In this document: piece by piece, positions 15,957 to 23,942 of the stretch | Position numbering within the stretch: the first letter of the stretch is position 1 | Layout: each line of letters begins with the position of its first letter | Origin: CAWBRT01 sp050015355 | Lineage (GTDB): Bacteria > Acidobacteriota > Terriglobia > Terriglobales > Acidobacteriaceae | Length of the DNA stretch: 42,307 bases | Reading direction: 5' to 3' | Assembly (NCBI GenBank): GCA_050015355.1 | Contig: JBEKBO010000068.1 | Coordinates: forward strand, 1-42,307 | The notes under the pieces: generated by a model | The model's input: the letters and a program-made list of their open reading frames with translations, nothing else | What the model was told of the DNA's origin: nothing | Databases searched by the model: none | Translations under genes and position numbers: made by a program

Positions 15957-16961
15957 TTACACGCCGAATTCCGGTCGCGAGCGCGTGTCGGGGAACTGAT
16001 CATCAGCGAAGATGCGGGTAAGCGCGCGTCCCCAAATAAACTTGCCGCCGTCGATCAACTGGACGCCGACCTGGCCCTCAGCGGCAGAGCCGGCGTCGCC
16101 GACCCAGACAACGCGATATCTGGCTTTGCTGTTCTGGTGTTTCACCCCGACGACGCAACCGCGTTGCAGCAAATGGGTGATTCTCGTGAGCCGGGCTCCG
16201 CTGGTGGTTATGTCGACCGCAAGCGCATCCTGCTCAAACAGAGCGCCATCGAGCCCCATGCCCCATAGCTGCACTGGAAGAGCGATGCGCAAGCGCTGTT
16301 CGCGCCGCGCGCCAGGCTTCGATTCAAGCTCGGAGTGAAGGACCACCCGGTTGCCACCGTTGCGCTCAGCCTGCAGCATTCCCGCAACGGCTGCCGCGAA
16401 CAGTTCGCGCATCGACTTGGCGTCACGCGGAAACAGCGCCAGCCCAATGCTGACCGTAACCCACACAGCCTTTGGTGGGAGTCCGGCGAGCACGCAGGTA
16501 CTTTCGATCTCCTCGCGCACGCTTTCGGCCAGGCAGTAGGCGTCGGCGGTATTCGTGTCCGGGAGGATTACGGCAAATTCCTTGCTGCCGTGCTGCGATG
16601 CGGTATCGCCGGGACGCCCGTTTCGCGACAAGGTGGAGGCAACGTTGCGCGCCAGGTCATCGCGGAAACTCTGGCCATGCGAATCACCCAAAATCTCGAA
16701 ACGGTCAACCTCGATTACCAGCAGCGCCAGCGGGCTTGCGTTGGCGCGGGCACGGGCAATTCCCTGCCGCAGTTGCTCGTCGAAACTCTGGCGCATCTTC
16801 AAGCCGGCGAGGGAATTGGTGGCAGCCAACTCAGGACGAGAGGGTTCGAAACCTTGAGGAATAGAAGTCGCGAGAGAAGCAAGCGGCATATTTAGCCAAA
16901 ACGACCGAAGCGATTCAAAGCTGGAATTCGCTGCCAAATTGATTTTCCTCTCACAACTCAC
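15957..16961 (-). CDS. Degenerate GGDEF domain fused to PilZ domain
   Basis: A 334-residue cytoplasmic protein. Residues about 50-210 have the GGDEF fold (MRQSFDEQLRQGIARARA, LALLVIEVDRFEILGDSHG, VTVSIGLALFP), but the signature is HGSKEF (124-129) instead of GGDEF, so diguanylate cyclase activity is probably lost. Residues about 217-320 form a PilZ-like domain with RREQR (219-223) and DITTSGARL (250-258), close to the RxxxR and D/NxSxxG motifs that bind cyclic di-GMP, although Thr replaces the usual Ser. It probably works as a cyclic di-GMP responder. The start could be 16961 or the Met at 16889. It is transcribed away from the coiled-coil/PilZ-GAF pair, which also carries a PilZ domain. Confidence 0.75.
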   Translation of the reverse strand: MSCERKINLAANSSFESLRSFWLNMPLASLATSIPQGFEPSRPELAATNSLAGLKMRQSFDEQLRQGIARARANASPLALLVIEVDRFEILGDSHGQSFRDDLARNVASTLSRNGRPGDTASQHGSKEFAVILPDTNTADAYCLAESVREEIESTCVLAGLPPKAVWVTVSIGLALFPRDAKSMRELFAAAVAGMLQAERNGGNRVVLHSELESKPGARREQRLRIALPVQLWGMGLDGALFEQDALAVDITTSGARLTRITHLLQRGCVVGVKHQNSKARYRVVWVGDAGSAAEGQVGVQLIDGGKFIWGRALTRIFADDQFPDTRSRPEFGV

Positions 16962-17215
16962 CGGACGTCGCGAAAACGCCGGCGCCCACTTCTACGGTTC
17001 GAACTCTGTCAGGTTACACCCGTAATCCGATCGTGTTCCCCAAATCTTTCCCGATGAATACGGTTGTTCAACCCTGGGCATTTCCAATTGCAAGGGTTTC
17101 TCAAGATAAGAGTGCAACAGGAATCAAATTCGCCATCTTCACGCAGGCGCCAATCTGGGCGAACATCAACGAGTGCTTGCAGCGGGGCGGTGTGCCCAGG
17201 GTGACGGGGCAGACG

Positions 17216-17452
17216 ATGAAGAATATCAGGGACCTACTACGCGAAAAAGAGGCGGAGCTAAAGCGGCTTGAGAAGGAAGTAGAGGCGTTGCGCTTGGCTG
17301 CGAGTTTGCTGGAAGGGGAAGGCTCACCGGCTGCGGCGGAGGCTAGCGCACCGGTTGCGAGCCCGAAAAGCCCTGCCTCGGCCCTGTCTTTTGAAGAACG
17401 TACCTCCGGAACAACCGTGTCCGGGACACCCACGTCGCGCCAGTTTCCGTGA
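17216..17452 (+). CDS. Short coiled-coil protein
   Basis: A 78-residue protein. MKNIRDLLREKEAELKRLEK and the following EVEALRLAASLLEGE form a classic coiled coil; the remaining 40 residues are Ala/Ser/Pro/Thr-rich and probably disordered. The frame extends back to 17033, but the ATG at 17216 begins the ordered part; no strong ribosome-binding site is seen for either. It is followed after 16 bp by the PilZ-GAF gene and likely shares its transcript, so it may be an accessory factor of that protein. No function is known to me. Confidence 0.55.
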   Translation: MKNIRDLLREKEAELKRLEKEVEALRLAASLLEGEGSPAAAEASAPVASPKSPASALSFEERTSGTTVSGTPTSRQFP

Positions 17453-17468
17453 GGGAAATCTGCTGAAC

Positions 17469-18491
17469 ATGGCTATCGAAACCGAGTTGGAGACTGGCAG
17501 GGAGCGACGCCGCTTCAGCCGCCGGAGTATCAGCGAATTTCAACTGTTGACCGCCGACCTTGTGCCCGCCGGCGCCGACGCACAACGGCAGCAACGCTGC
17601 ATTGTGCTTAATGTGAGCGAAGGCGGCCTGGCTGTGCAGCCGTTTCTGCGGCTTACTCCGGGAAACCTGGTCGAGTTGCGTTTTGGCGTTCCAGGAGCGG
17701 GCAAGCCGTTTACGAGCAAGGGGATGGTGGCCTGGACAGGATCTGGCGGCCCCGCCGGCATTCAACTCATCGACCAGGCTCCCGAGATTCGCGAGAGTCT
17801 GCGAAAGTGGGTCGGCGACGATCTTGGCCTGATTTCGCCACAAACCGGCGCGAGCGGCGCCAAAATTGACGGATTAGGAGCGCAGGAGTTTGAATCCGCC
17901 CTTCATCTAATTGCGAAACGCGCGCAGGTGGTAACCCGCGCCAATGGCGCGGCCATAGCGCTTGGCGATGCCGAGAGCATGGTTTGCCGAGCCAGTGAGG
18001 GCGTGGCCCCCGATTTGGGCGTCTCGCTGCGTGCGGGACTTGGACTTGCCGGTCAGTGTCTTTCTACCGGAATGCTTGTGCAGACCCCCGATGCTCGATC
18101 CGACTCGCGCATCGATGCGGCCGTTGCCCGCCAGCTTCAACTCGGTTCGGCGGTGATTGTGCCGATCTGCGTCCCAGGCAAGATTGCCGGCGTGCTGGGT
18201 GTGTTCTCGCGGCACCCGCGCGCCTTTGACAACTTCCACATTCGCCGGCTGGAACGCTTAGCAGCCGTGGTTGCCATCGCGCTGCAGGCACCCCTGGTTG
18301 AGCCGCCGGGAGGGGAGTCGAAACCCGGAATCACAGCCGCATCCGACAGACCCGAGAAATCCCGCATAGTCCCAACCCTGCCGACTCCAAAGCCCCCGGT
18401 CGATAGCCGCCCACTGCATCGACTGGAGTCTCTCTGGGACATGATAGAAATCTCGCAGCATAGGCGAGGCGGCTCAAGCCCCTTGCAGTGA
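17469..18491 (+). CDS. PilZ-GAF domain protein
   Basis: A 340-residue cytoplasmic signalling protein. The N-terminal PilZ domain (about 10-115) has RRRFSRR (13-19) and NVSEGGLAV (48-56), matching the RxxxR and NxSxxG cyclic di-GMP motifs. A GAF domain follows (about 140-275: ALHLIAKRAQVVTRANGAAIAL, GLGLAGQCL, VPICVPGKIAGVLGVFS). The last 65 residues are Pro/Ser-rich. No output enzyme domain is present, so it probably acts through protein contacts. The ATG at 17469 is chosen because it begins the conserved part; GTGAGGG lies about 14 nt before it. Together with the divergent GGDEF-like/PilZ gene it forms a small cyclic di-GMP-related locus. Confidence 0.75.
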   Translation: MAIETELETGRERRRFSRRSISEFQLLTADLVPAGADAQRQQRCIVLNVSEGGLAVQPFLRLTPGNLVELRFGVPGAGKPFTSKGMVAWTGSGGPAGIQLIDQAPEIRESLRKWVGDDLGLISPQTGASGAKIDGLGAQEFESALHLIAKRAQVVTRANGAAIALGDAESMVCRASEGVAPDLGVSLRAGLGLAGQCLSTGMLVQTPDARSDSRIDAAVARQLQLGSAVIVPICVPGKIAGVLGVFSRHPRAFDNFHIRRLERLAAVVAIALQAPLVEPPGGESKPGITAASDRPEKSRIVPTLPTPKPPVDSRPLHRLESLWDMIEISQHRRGGSSPLQ

Positions 18492-18540
18492 ACAAGCCGC
18501 GAACCCAGAGGCATCGGTGGACAGAGCTTACCCGACAGAA

Positions 18541-18580
18541 CTGCCCCACTCAAGCAAAAGAGGCTTGAGTGGGCCACCCG
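18541..18580. repeat. Family A palindrome next to IS remnant
   Basis: CTGCCCCACTCAAGC, a short loop and GGCTTGAGTGGGCCACCC. It lies just before the transposase remnant and interrupts its upstream reading frame. Confidence 0.8.
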
Positions 18581-18597
18581 CCTGCGCCCGCCACTGG

Positions 18598-18723
18598 AGG
18601 GACTCCAGCGAACGCGACGCGCACCTCCAGCCTTGGTTGCACTACTACAACTTCACCCGACCTCATGGTAGTCTCAATTACGCTCCACCAATCAGCCGCG
18701 CTGATCCAGGTACAACGTCTTGA
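18598..18723 (+). pseudogene. IS481-type transposase C-terminal remnant
   Basis: About 40 codons encode HLQPWLHYYNFTRPHGSL followed by NYAPPISR, the characteristic end of IS481-family (DDE, rve-type) transposases. The rest of the transposase and the inverted repeats are gone. The frame upstream runs into the family A palindrome at 18541-18580. This is the only transposase-derived sequence I found. Between it and the next gene (18724-18866), TATACT at 18781-18786 is a good -10 match, but the best -35 candidate (TTGCAA at 18755) is 20 bp away, so the promoter is doubtful. Confidence 0.75.
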
Positions 18724-18866
18724 GAATCTACAGCCACCCACCAGCGCAAGAATCTTGCAATCTGCTCCATTGGCCGGGATTATACTGTTGAACATTCGGA
18801 ACTCACAAAGAAAGAATGTCCGCCCTGGCGCGCGGACTCCGGGTTTTCGAGTCAGAGGGTGAAATC

Positions 18867-20147
18867 ATGTTTCCCAAGCTTTATCTCGCCAAGCAGACAT
18901 TTGCTCGTCCGCGCGTGGAAGCCATCAAGAGCACCGTCTATCAGGAGCTGGAAAAACTCGGCATCAAAAAGCGGTTGCCCAAGGGCGCCAAGGTTGCCAT
19001 TACCGCCGGCAGCCGGGGGATCAACAGAATCGTTGAGATGACCCGGATCACTGTCGATTATCTGAAGGAAAACGGGTTTGAGCCCCGTCTGATTGCCGCC
19101 ATGGGAAGCCACGGCGGCGGTACCGCCGAGGGGCAACGGGAAATCCTCAACAGCCTGGGGATGACGGCGGACGCCGTGGGAGCGCCCGTGCTGGTCGGCG
19201 CGGAAACCGTCGAGGTGGGCAAGACCGCGCAGGGATTGACCGCCTATATCAATCGCCATGTGCTCGATGTGGACGGCGTGATTGTCCTCAACCGCATAAA
19301 GGGCCACACCGCCCTGGTGGGAGACATGCAAAGCGGTCTCACCAAGATGTGCGTGGTCGGACTCGGCGGGCCGAGCGGAGCGCAACAGTTTCATAGTTTG
19401 GGCATCAGGGAGCTGCCGGCGTGTCTGCGTGAGATCGGAACAATTCTGATCGAGAAGACGCCGATCCTGGGCGGGCTGGCGATTATCGAAAACGGCTTCG
19501 AGGAGACCGCGCACATCATTGGCGTGGAGGCCCGCAAGTTCATCGAGGAAGAGCCGAAGCTTCTGGCAACAGCCGTCAAGCTGATGCCGCTGCTGCCCGC
19601 CGACAAACTCGACATCCTGGTGATTGAAGAGATGGGCAAGGACTACAGCGGCACGGGGATCGATACAACCGTCGTCGGCCGCTTCCGGGTGAAGGGCGAG
19701 CCGGAGCCGGAGACGCCCTTTATCAAGCGCATTGTGCTGCTGGATATTTCCGAGGGCTCGCACGGCAATGCCAATGGAATAGGGCTGGCGGACCTGGTGA
19801 CTGACAAACTTGTCAGCAAGGTGGATTTGAAATCCACTTACCTCAACGTTATAACCACAGGCTTTGTGCAGCGCTGTTTCACGCCGCTGCATTTCCCGAG
19901 CGAGCGAGAAACCATCGAGATGGCGATCGCGAGCCTGGGGCGCATTGCGGCCAAGGATCTGCGGCTGATGATCATTGCCACCACGCTTCACCTGGAGAAG
20001 GTGTATGTCTCCGAGGCGCTGGTTGCGGAGCTGAAAACGAGGCCCGGCGTGGAGGTGGCCGCCGAACCGGTGGCGCTCGAATTCGATGCCGGCCGCAACC
20101 TGGTGCACCGGCTGATGGCGCACAAAGCCAGCCAGACACACGCATAG
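18867..20147 (+). CDS. LarA-like nickel-pincer racemase/epimerase
   Basis: A 426-residue protein of the lactate racemase (LarA/DUF2088) superfamily, whose members use a nickel-pincer nucleotide to racemise or epimerise 2-hydroxyacids. The residues expected from L. plantarum LarA line up by spacing: H82 (in GSHGGG) and H147 (GHTALVGD) as the acid/base pair, K160 (SGLTK) as the cofactor anchor, and H176 16 residues later as the nickel ligand (16 in LarA too). The chosen ATG at 18867 follows GAGGGTGA; the upstream in-frame ATG lacks this. No larB, larC or larE cofactor genes are in the window. It heads a plus-strand set with Ldh2, RraA and MFS genes; the substrate is unknown. Confidence 0.75.
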   Translation: MFPKLYLAKQTFARPRVEAIKSTVYQELEKLGIKKRLPKGAKVAITAGSRGINRIVEMTRITVDYLKENGFEPRLIAAMGSHGGGTAEGQREILNSLGMTADAVGAPVLVGAETVEVGKTAQGLTAYINRHVLDVDGVIVLNRIKGHTALVGDMQSGLTKMCVVGLGGPSGAQQFHSLGIRELPACLREIGTILIEKTPILGGLAIIENGFEETAHIIGVEARKFIEEEPKLLATAVKLMPLLPADKLDILVIEEMGKDYSGTGIDTTVVGRFRVKGEPEPETPFIKRIVLLDISEGSHGNANGIGLADLVTDKLVSKVDLKSTYLNVITTGFVQRCFTPLHFPSERETIEMAIASLGRIAAKDLRLMIIATTLHLEKVYVSEALVAELKTRPGVEVAAEPVALEFDAGRNLVHRLMAHKASQTHA

Positions 20148-20148
20148 T

Positions 20149-20272
20149 GGGCTGCTGAAAAACAGGCTTGCTTTGATGTGAGCATGCAAGCAATTGCGCT
20201 GTAGCTCTGTGGGTCACACATTCCGTAGCGCCTCGCTTGGTGCTTCGGCGCGTTTTTCAGCAGCCTGCTAGC
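20149..20272. repeat. MITE-like element with terminal inverted repeats
   Basis: Ends GGCTGCTGAAAAAC (20150-20163) and GTTTTTCAGCAGCC (20252-20265) are perfect inverted repeats about 90 bp apart. The right end continues as TGCTAGC; the same 21 bp occur at 42182-42202. No ORF lies inside. It looks like a small non-autonomous element. It fills the gap between the LarA-like and Ldh2 genes. Confidence 0.7.
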
Positions 20273-20307
20273 ACTTTGAGCACCGAACAGAATAAGGAGC
20301 GAGACGA

Positions 20308-21363
20308 GTGAACGATAAAGTTCTTATACAGGCCGGACCCCTGCGGAAGTTTTGCGCCGAGCTGTTCGAGAAAGCCGGCATGCAGCCGGAGGAGGCGTCG
20401 ATCAACGCCGATACCCTGGTGGACGCCGATCTGAAGGGCATTGATTCGCATGGCGTCAGCCGCCTGCCGATCCATCTCAAACGCATCAAGATGGGGATCG
20501 TTCGCGCCAACTATGAAATGAAGACGGCTTCGGACAGGCTTTCGGCCGCGGTCATTGACGCCTGCAACTCCATGGGGCCTTACGTGTCGGTGAAGGCGAT
20601 GGAGCTGGCGATGGAAAAAGCCAGGCACACGGGAGTGGCGTTCGTCACGGTGAAGAATTCCAACCATAACGGAATCGCCGCCTACTACGCCGAGCGTGCA
20701 CTGCCGAACGGAATGATCGGCATTGCCGCCACCAATAGCAAAGCGCGCATGGCGGTTTATGGGGGCAGGGAACCTTTCCTCGGGACGAATCCGTTCGCGG
20801 TGGCGATTCCGGCGGATCGACAACGGCCAATCATCGCCGACATGGCCACCAGCGTGGTCGCGCGCGGCAAGGTGGCGGCCGCGGCCAAGAACAAGCAGCC
20901 TCTCCCGCCAGGCTGGGCGCTGGACAAAGAAGGCGAGCCGACGACCGATGCCGCCGAGGGTCTGAAAGGGACGGTCGTGCCGTTTGCGGGTTACAAGGGG
21001 TCGGCCATCGCGCTGGTCATCGATGTGTTGACAGCGGTTCTGTCGGGATCGCTGTTCGGTCCTTATGTCAGGGACCTTTACACGGATTTCAACGAGCCGG
21101 CGTGCATCAGCCACCTGTTTGGCGCGGTCAACGTCGAAGCCTTCACGTCGCTCGCCAAGTTCAAGAGCGACATCGACCAGATGATTACCGAGATCAAGAC
21201 CGCCAAGCCCGCCAAAGGAGTCAGCGAGATTTTTCTGCCGGGTGAAATTGAGCTTTGCAGGCGCGAAAAGTGGCGCAGGGAAGGGATTCCGCTGGCTGTT
21301 TCCTACGTTGACGATTTGCGCCGCGAAGCGGAGCAGTGGCAGGTGCCGTTCACGCTGTGCTGA
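20308..21363 (+). CDS. Ldh2-type malate/L-lactate (hydroxyacid) dehydrogenase
   Basis: A 351-residue NAD(P)-dependent oxidoreductase of the Ldh2/MDH2 family, which is unrelated to classical lactate dehydrogenases and acts on malate, lactate, ureidoglycolate, sulfolactate or aldonate-like substrates. The catalytic-His motif is DSHGVSRLP (H48). A second conserved segment is KNSNHNGIAAYYAERA (H120), and the cofactor region includes FLGTNPFAVAIP. The GTG start at 20308 has AAGGAGCGAGAC upstream. It lies between a hydroxyacid racemase-like gene and an RraA-like gene, which suggests oxidation of the isomerised hydroxyacid to a 2-keto acid. Confidence 0.85.
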   Translation: MNDKVLIQAGPLRKFCAELFEKAGMQPEEASINADTLVDADLKGIDSHGVSRLPIHLKRIKMGIVRANYEMKTASDRLSAAVIDACNSMGPYVSVKAMELAMEKARHTGVAFVTVKNSNHNGIAAYYAERALPNGMIGIAATNSKARMAVYGGREPFLGTNPFAVAIPADRQRPIIADMATSVVARGKVAAAAKNKQPLPPGWALDKEGEPTTDAAEGLKGTVVPFAGYKGSAIALVIDVLTAVLSGSLFGPYVRDLYTDFNEPACISHLFGAVNVEAFTSLAKFKSDIDQMITEIKTAKPAKGVSEIFLPGEIELCRREKWRREGIPLAVSYVDDLRREAEQWQVPFTLC

Positions 21364-21426
21364 AAGAGAAGAGATAAACCTGCGCACGGATTAGAGATTT
21401 TTTCATGGAGTCGATGAGGAAACGGC

Positions 21427-21521
21427 GAATCCCTCAGGGGCTAAAGCCTGCATTCTTGTTGGCGCGGGACGGCGCGGCTGAAGCCGCGCCCCTTCAAGGA
21501 ACTATTTATGAAACAAGCTGT
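21427..21521. repeat. Dispersed repeat, family E, copy 2
   Basis: CTCAGGGGCTAAAGCCTGCATTC, then GGCTGAAGCCGCGCCCCTTCA, ending GAACTATTTATGAAACA. It matches the copy at 4701-4840 in order and ending. It lies between the Ldh2 and RraA genes, 28 bp before the rraA-like start. Confidence 0.8.
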
Positions 21522-21548
21522 AGATAAAAGAAAAGGAAGGTAAGATCG

Positions 21549-22226
21549 ATGTCCAATGTCGGTTTTCGCGTTCATACTAAAGTCAACAGACCGGCGAAAG
21601 AGCTGATCAGGAAGTTCGCCAAGTTTCCGGTGCCGAATATCGCCGATTGCATGGGCAGGATGTTTTGCGTTCATCCGGCGATTAAGCCATGCAATGGAGC
21701 CAAGTTGCTGGGCTCGGCGTTCACCGTCAGAGTCCCGTGCGGCGACAATCTGATGTTCCACAAAGCGATCGACATGATCGAGCCCGGCGACGTCATCGTG
21801 GTGGATGGCCAGGGCGATCTGACTCATTCGCTAGTCGGAGAGATCATGACCCGCTATGCCATGAGCAGAGGCTGTGCCGGGTTCGTCGTCGACGGAAGCA
21901 TTCGCGACTTGGGCGTTCTCAAGGAGCTTGATTTTCCCGTCTTTGCGCGGGGCGCAAGCCCGATGGGCCCCTACAAGAACGGTCCCGGAGAGATCAACGT
22001 GCCCATCGCCTGCGGCGGAGTGCTGGTCAAACCCGGCTTCATCGTGGTTGGCGACGACGATGGCGTCGTGATCGTCGATCCGGTGGACGCCGAAGAGGTG
22101 ATCAAGAGAACCGAGGCGCTGAATGCCAATGAGATCAAGACATTTGCCCATATCAAGGCGGGTACGCTTGATCGTAGCTGGGTAGACAAGAGCTTGAAAG
22201 AAAAAGGGTGCGAGATTATTGACTAG
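21549..22226 (+). CDS. RraA-family aldolase/decarboxylase
   Basis: A 225-residue protein of the RraA / HMG-CHA aldolase family: class II, metal-dependent enzymes that cleave 4-hydroxy-2-oxo acids or decarboxylate oxaloacetate. Some members are instead RNase E regulators. The active-site set is visible: VGEIMTRYAMSRG (residues 96-108) and GFVVDGSIRD, with R119 and D120 as expected for pyruvate enolate binding and metal contact, and the DDDGVVIV segment near 169-176. Its presence after a dehydrogenase and before a sugar-acid-type transporter favours the catabolic role over RNase E regulation. The ATG at 21549 has AAGGAAGGTAAG upstream. Confidence 0.85.
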   Translation: MSNVGFRVHTKVNRPAKELIRKFAKFPVPNIADCMGRMFCVHPAIKPCNGAKLLGSAFTVRVPCGDNLMFHKAIDMIEPGDVIVVDGQGDLTHSLVGEIMTRYAMSRGCAGFVVDGSIRDLGVLKELDFPVFARGASPMGPYKNGPGEINVPIACGGVLVKPGFIVVGDDDGVVIVDPVDAEEVIKRTEALNANEIKTFAHIKAGTLDRSWVDKSLKEKGCEIID

Positions 22227-22343
22227 CGAAACTGCTCTGGCGGCAGGCCGTGAACAGTAGACCGAACGTCCTCAGCAAGCTGATACCTCGCTGCGCGATA
22301 AGAATGAGGCACCCCGAACGTAAAGTTCAATCGAGGTTTGACA

Positions 22344-23627
22344 ATGAATTCGGGCAATTCGGAAAACACAAAGGGCTATAGGATTGGCGTGGTTGCGCTG
22401 CTCACGGCAGGCACGTTCATCAACTCGATGGACCGTGCAAGTTTGTCGGTGGCCGCGCCTTTCATTATCAAGGAATTTCACATCAGCACGGTGGCCATGG
22501 GCGTGGCGCTGTCGGCTTTCTTCTGGACCTACGTCATTGGCAATTTCCCGTCCGGATATCTGGCCGACCGGTTTGGAGCTAAGACCGTGCTGGGATGGTG
22601 TGCGGCGATGTGGTCGATCTTTTCGGCGATCACCGGATTCGCTCACAACGTTACGCACATTCTGTTATCCCGGCTTGGCGTGGGTCTCGGCGAGGCCGCT
22701 GCTCTGCCGTGCACCAATAAGATCGTCGCCGGAAATTTCCCCAGCCAGGAACGCGGCACAGCCATTGCGGTTTCCTTGACCGGAATACGTTTGGGCATGG
22801 CTGCGACTCCGTTCCTGATGGCCTTCCTGATCATACATTGGGGCTGGCGGGTCGCCTTTTTCGGAACCGGCATCGGCAGCTTGTTGTGGTGCGTGGTCTG
22901 GTATTTCTGGTTTCAAGACCGATCGGAGATGCGAGCCCGGCAAGCCGTCGCGCGCCCGCAACCCCTCAAGATCCCCTGGGCCCAGGTGTTTAGCAACCGG
23001 GCGATCCTCGGATTGCTGGTGGTGAAGTTCACGCAGGACTTCCTGCAGTGGTTGTTCCTGACGTGGGTGCCTTCTTATCTGGTCATGGAGCGTCACTTCT
23101 CCATCGTCAAAATGGGCATCTACGGTTCGCTTCCCTATGCCACGGCCTGCGTGACCCAGCCCTTCGTGGGTATGTGCTCTGACTGGCTGATCAGGCGCGG
23201 CTGGAGCATCAATCGCGCCCGCAAGACGATCCAGGTCGTGCTGCAGATACTTTCCTCTACCGTGATCGTGGTGGGGTTTGTCGATGATCCCATGATCGCC
23301 GTGTTCTTCCTGACGCTCTCGATCGCCGCGGAATCCAACGCCGCCGGCCATATCTGGGTAATCATCTCGGAAGTGATTCCGCCAAAGCTGGTCGGTTCCG
23401 TTGGAGGCCTTATCAACGCGTTCGGCTCGGCCGCCGGAATACTTTCACCCATCTTGACTGGGTTGGTCGTGAAGCTGACTGGCAGCTTCCGCTTGGCGCT
23501 CACGCTTGGCGGATGTTCGATTCTGGTGGCGAGCGTCTTCACCATCTGGGTCGTGCCGAGGCTTACGGTTCTGGCCCTCGGCAAGGAAGGACCTCAAACT
23601 CCTGCCGTGGCGAGCGCCAAGGCTTAG
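22344..23627 (+). CDS. MFS transporter, anion:cation symporter (sugar-acid) type
   Basis: A 427-residue, 12-span major facilitator. NSMDRASLSVAAPFIIKEF in span 1 and GYLADRFGAKTVLGW in loop 2-3 are typical of the ACS family (glucarate, galactonate, hexuronate and phthalate carriers). The ATG at 22344 follows GAGG at 7-nt spacing; a TTG two codons earlier is less likely. It follows the RraA-like gene after 117 bp and probably imports the substrate degraded by the LarA-like, Ldh2 and RraA proteins. Confidence 0.85.
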   Translation: MNSGNSENTKGYRIGVVALLTAGTFINSMDRASLSVAAPFIIKEFHISTVAMGVALSAFFWTYVIGNFPSGYLADRFGAKTVLGWCAAMWSIFSAITGFAHNVTHILLSRLGVGLGEAAALPCTNKIVAGNFPSQERGTAIAVSLTGIRLGMAATPFLMAFLIIHWGWRVAFFGTGIGSLLWCVVWYFWFQDRSEMRARQAVARPQPLKIPWAQVFSNRAILGLLVVKFTQDFLQWLFLTWVPSYLVMERHFSIVKMGIYGSLPYATACVTQPFVGMCSDWLIRRGWSINRARKTIQVVLQILSSTVIVVGFVDDPMIAVFFLTLSIAAESNAAGHIWVIISEVIPPKLVGSVGGLINAFGSAAGILSPILTGLVVKLTGSFRLALTLGGCSILVASVFTIWVVPRLTVLALGKEGPQTPAVASAKA

Positions 23628-23942
23628 TCGGAATTGTCGAGGTTGCGGGTAGCGGCTGGGATTTTCCAGTCAGTTCGCTGCATAAGTTTCAGGATGTCAT
23701 CCTGAGCGGAGCGAAGGATCCCCGGACGCTGTCCCAACCCGCTTTCTGGGCTTTTTGAGTTCCTTCGCTTCGCTCAGGATTTCGGCAGGCGGCTCAGACG
23801 CCGCCAAACCGCCTCAACTTCGCTCACTACGTTCACTCAGAATGACACCTCGAAGAACTATTGCGCGATCTTCCGCGGCGCGAAAATCCTCACTGCACCG
23901 GAATCCCCAACACGCGCGGTGTTGCGCATGTTGGGGTGGAAA
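23628..23942. repeat. Repeat-filled gap between convergent genes
   Basis: A family C element runs from TGTCATCCTGAGCGGAGCG (23695) to ACTCAGAATGACA (23848), with inner GAAGGATCC and CTTCGCTTCGCTCAGGAT pieces. A family B-type palindrome (CCCCAACACGCGC and GCGCATGTTGGGG) is at 23904-23939, directly at the end of the SDR gene. No gene is visible. Confidence 0.75.

Noticed and set aside
18852..20189. Minus-strand ORF of 445 codons opposite the LarA-like gene
   Set aside because: It overlaps the whole plus-strand gene and enters the MITE-like element; composition is His/Arg-rich noise typical of a shadow.
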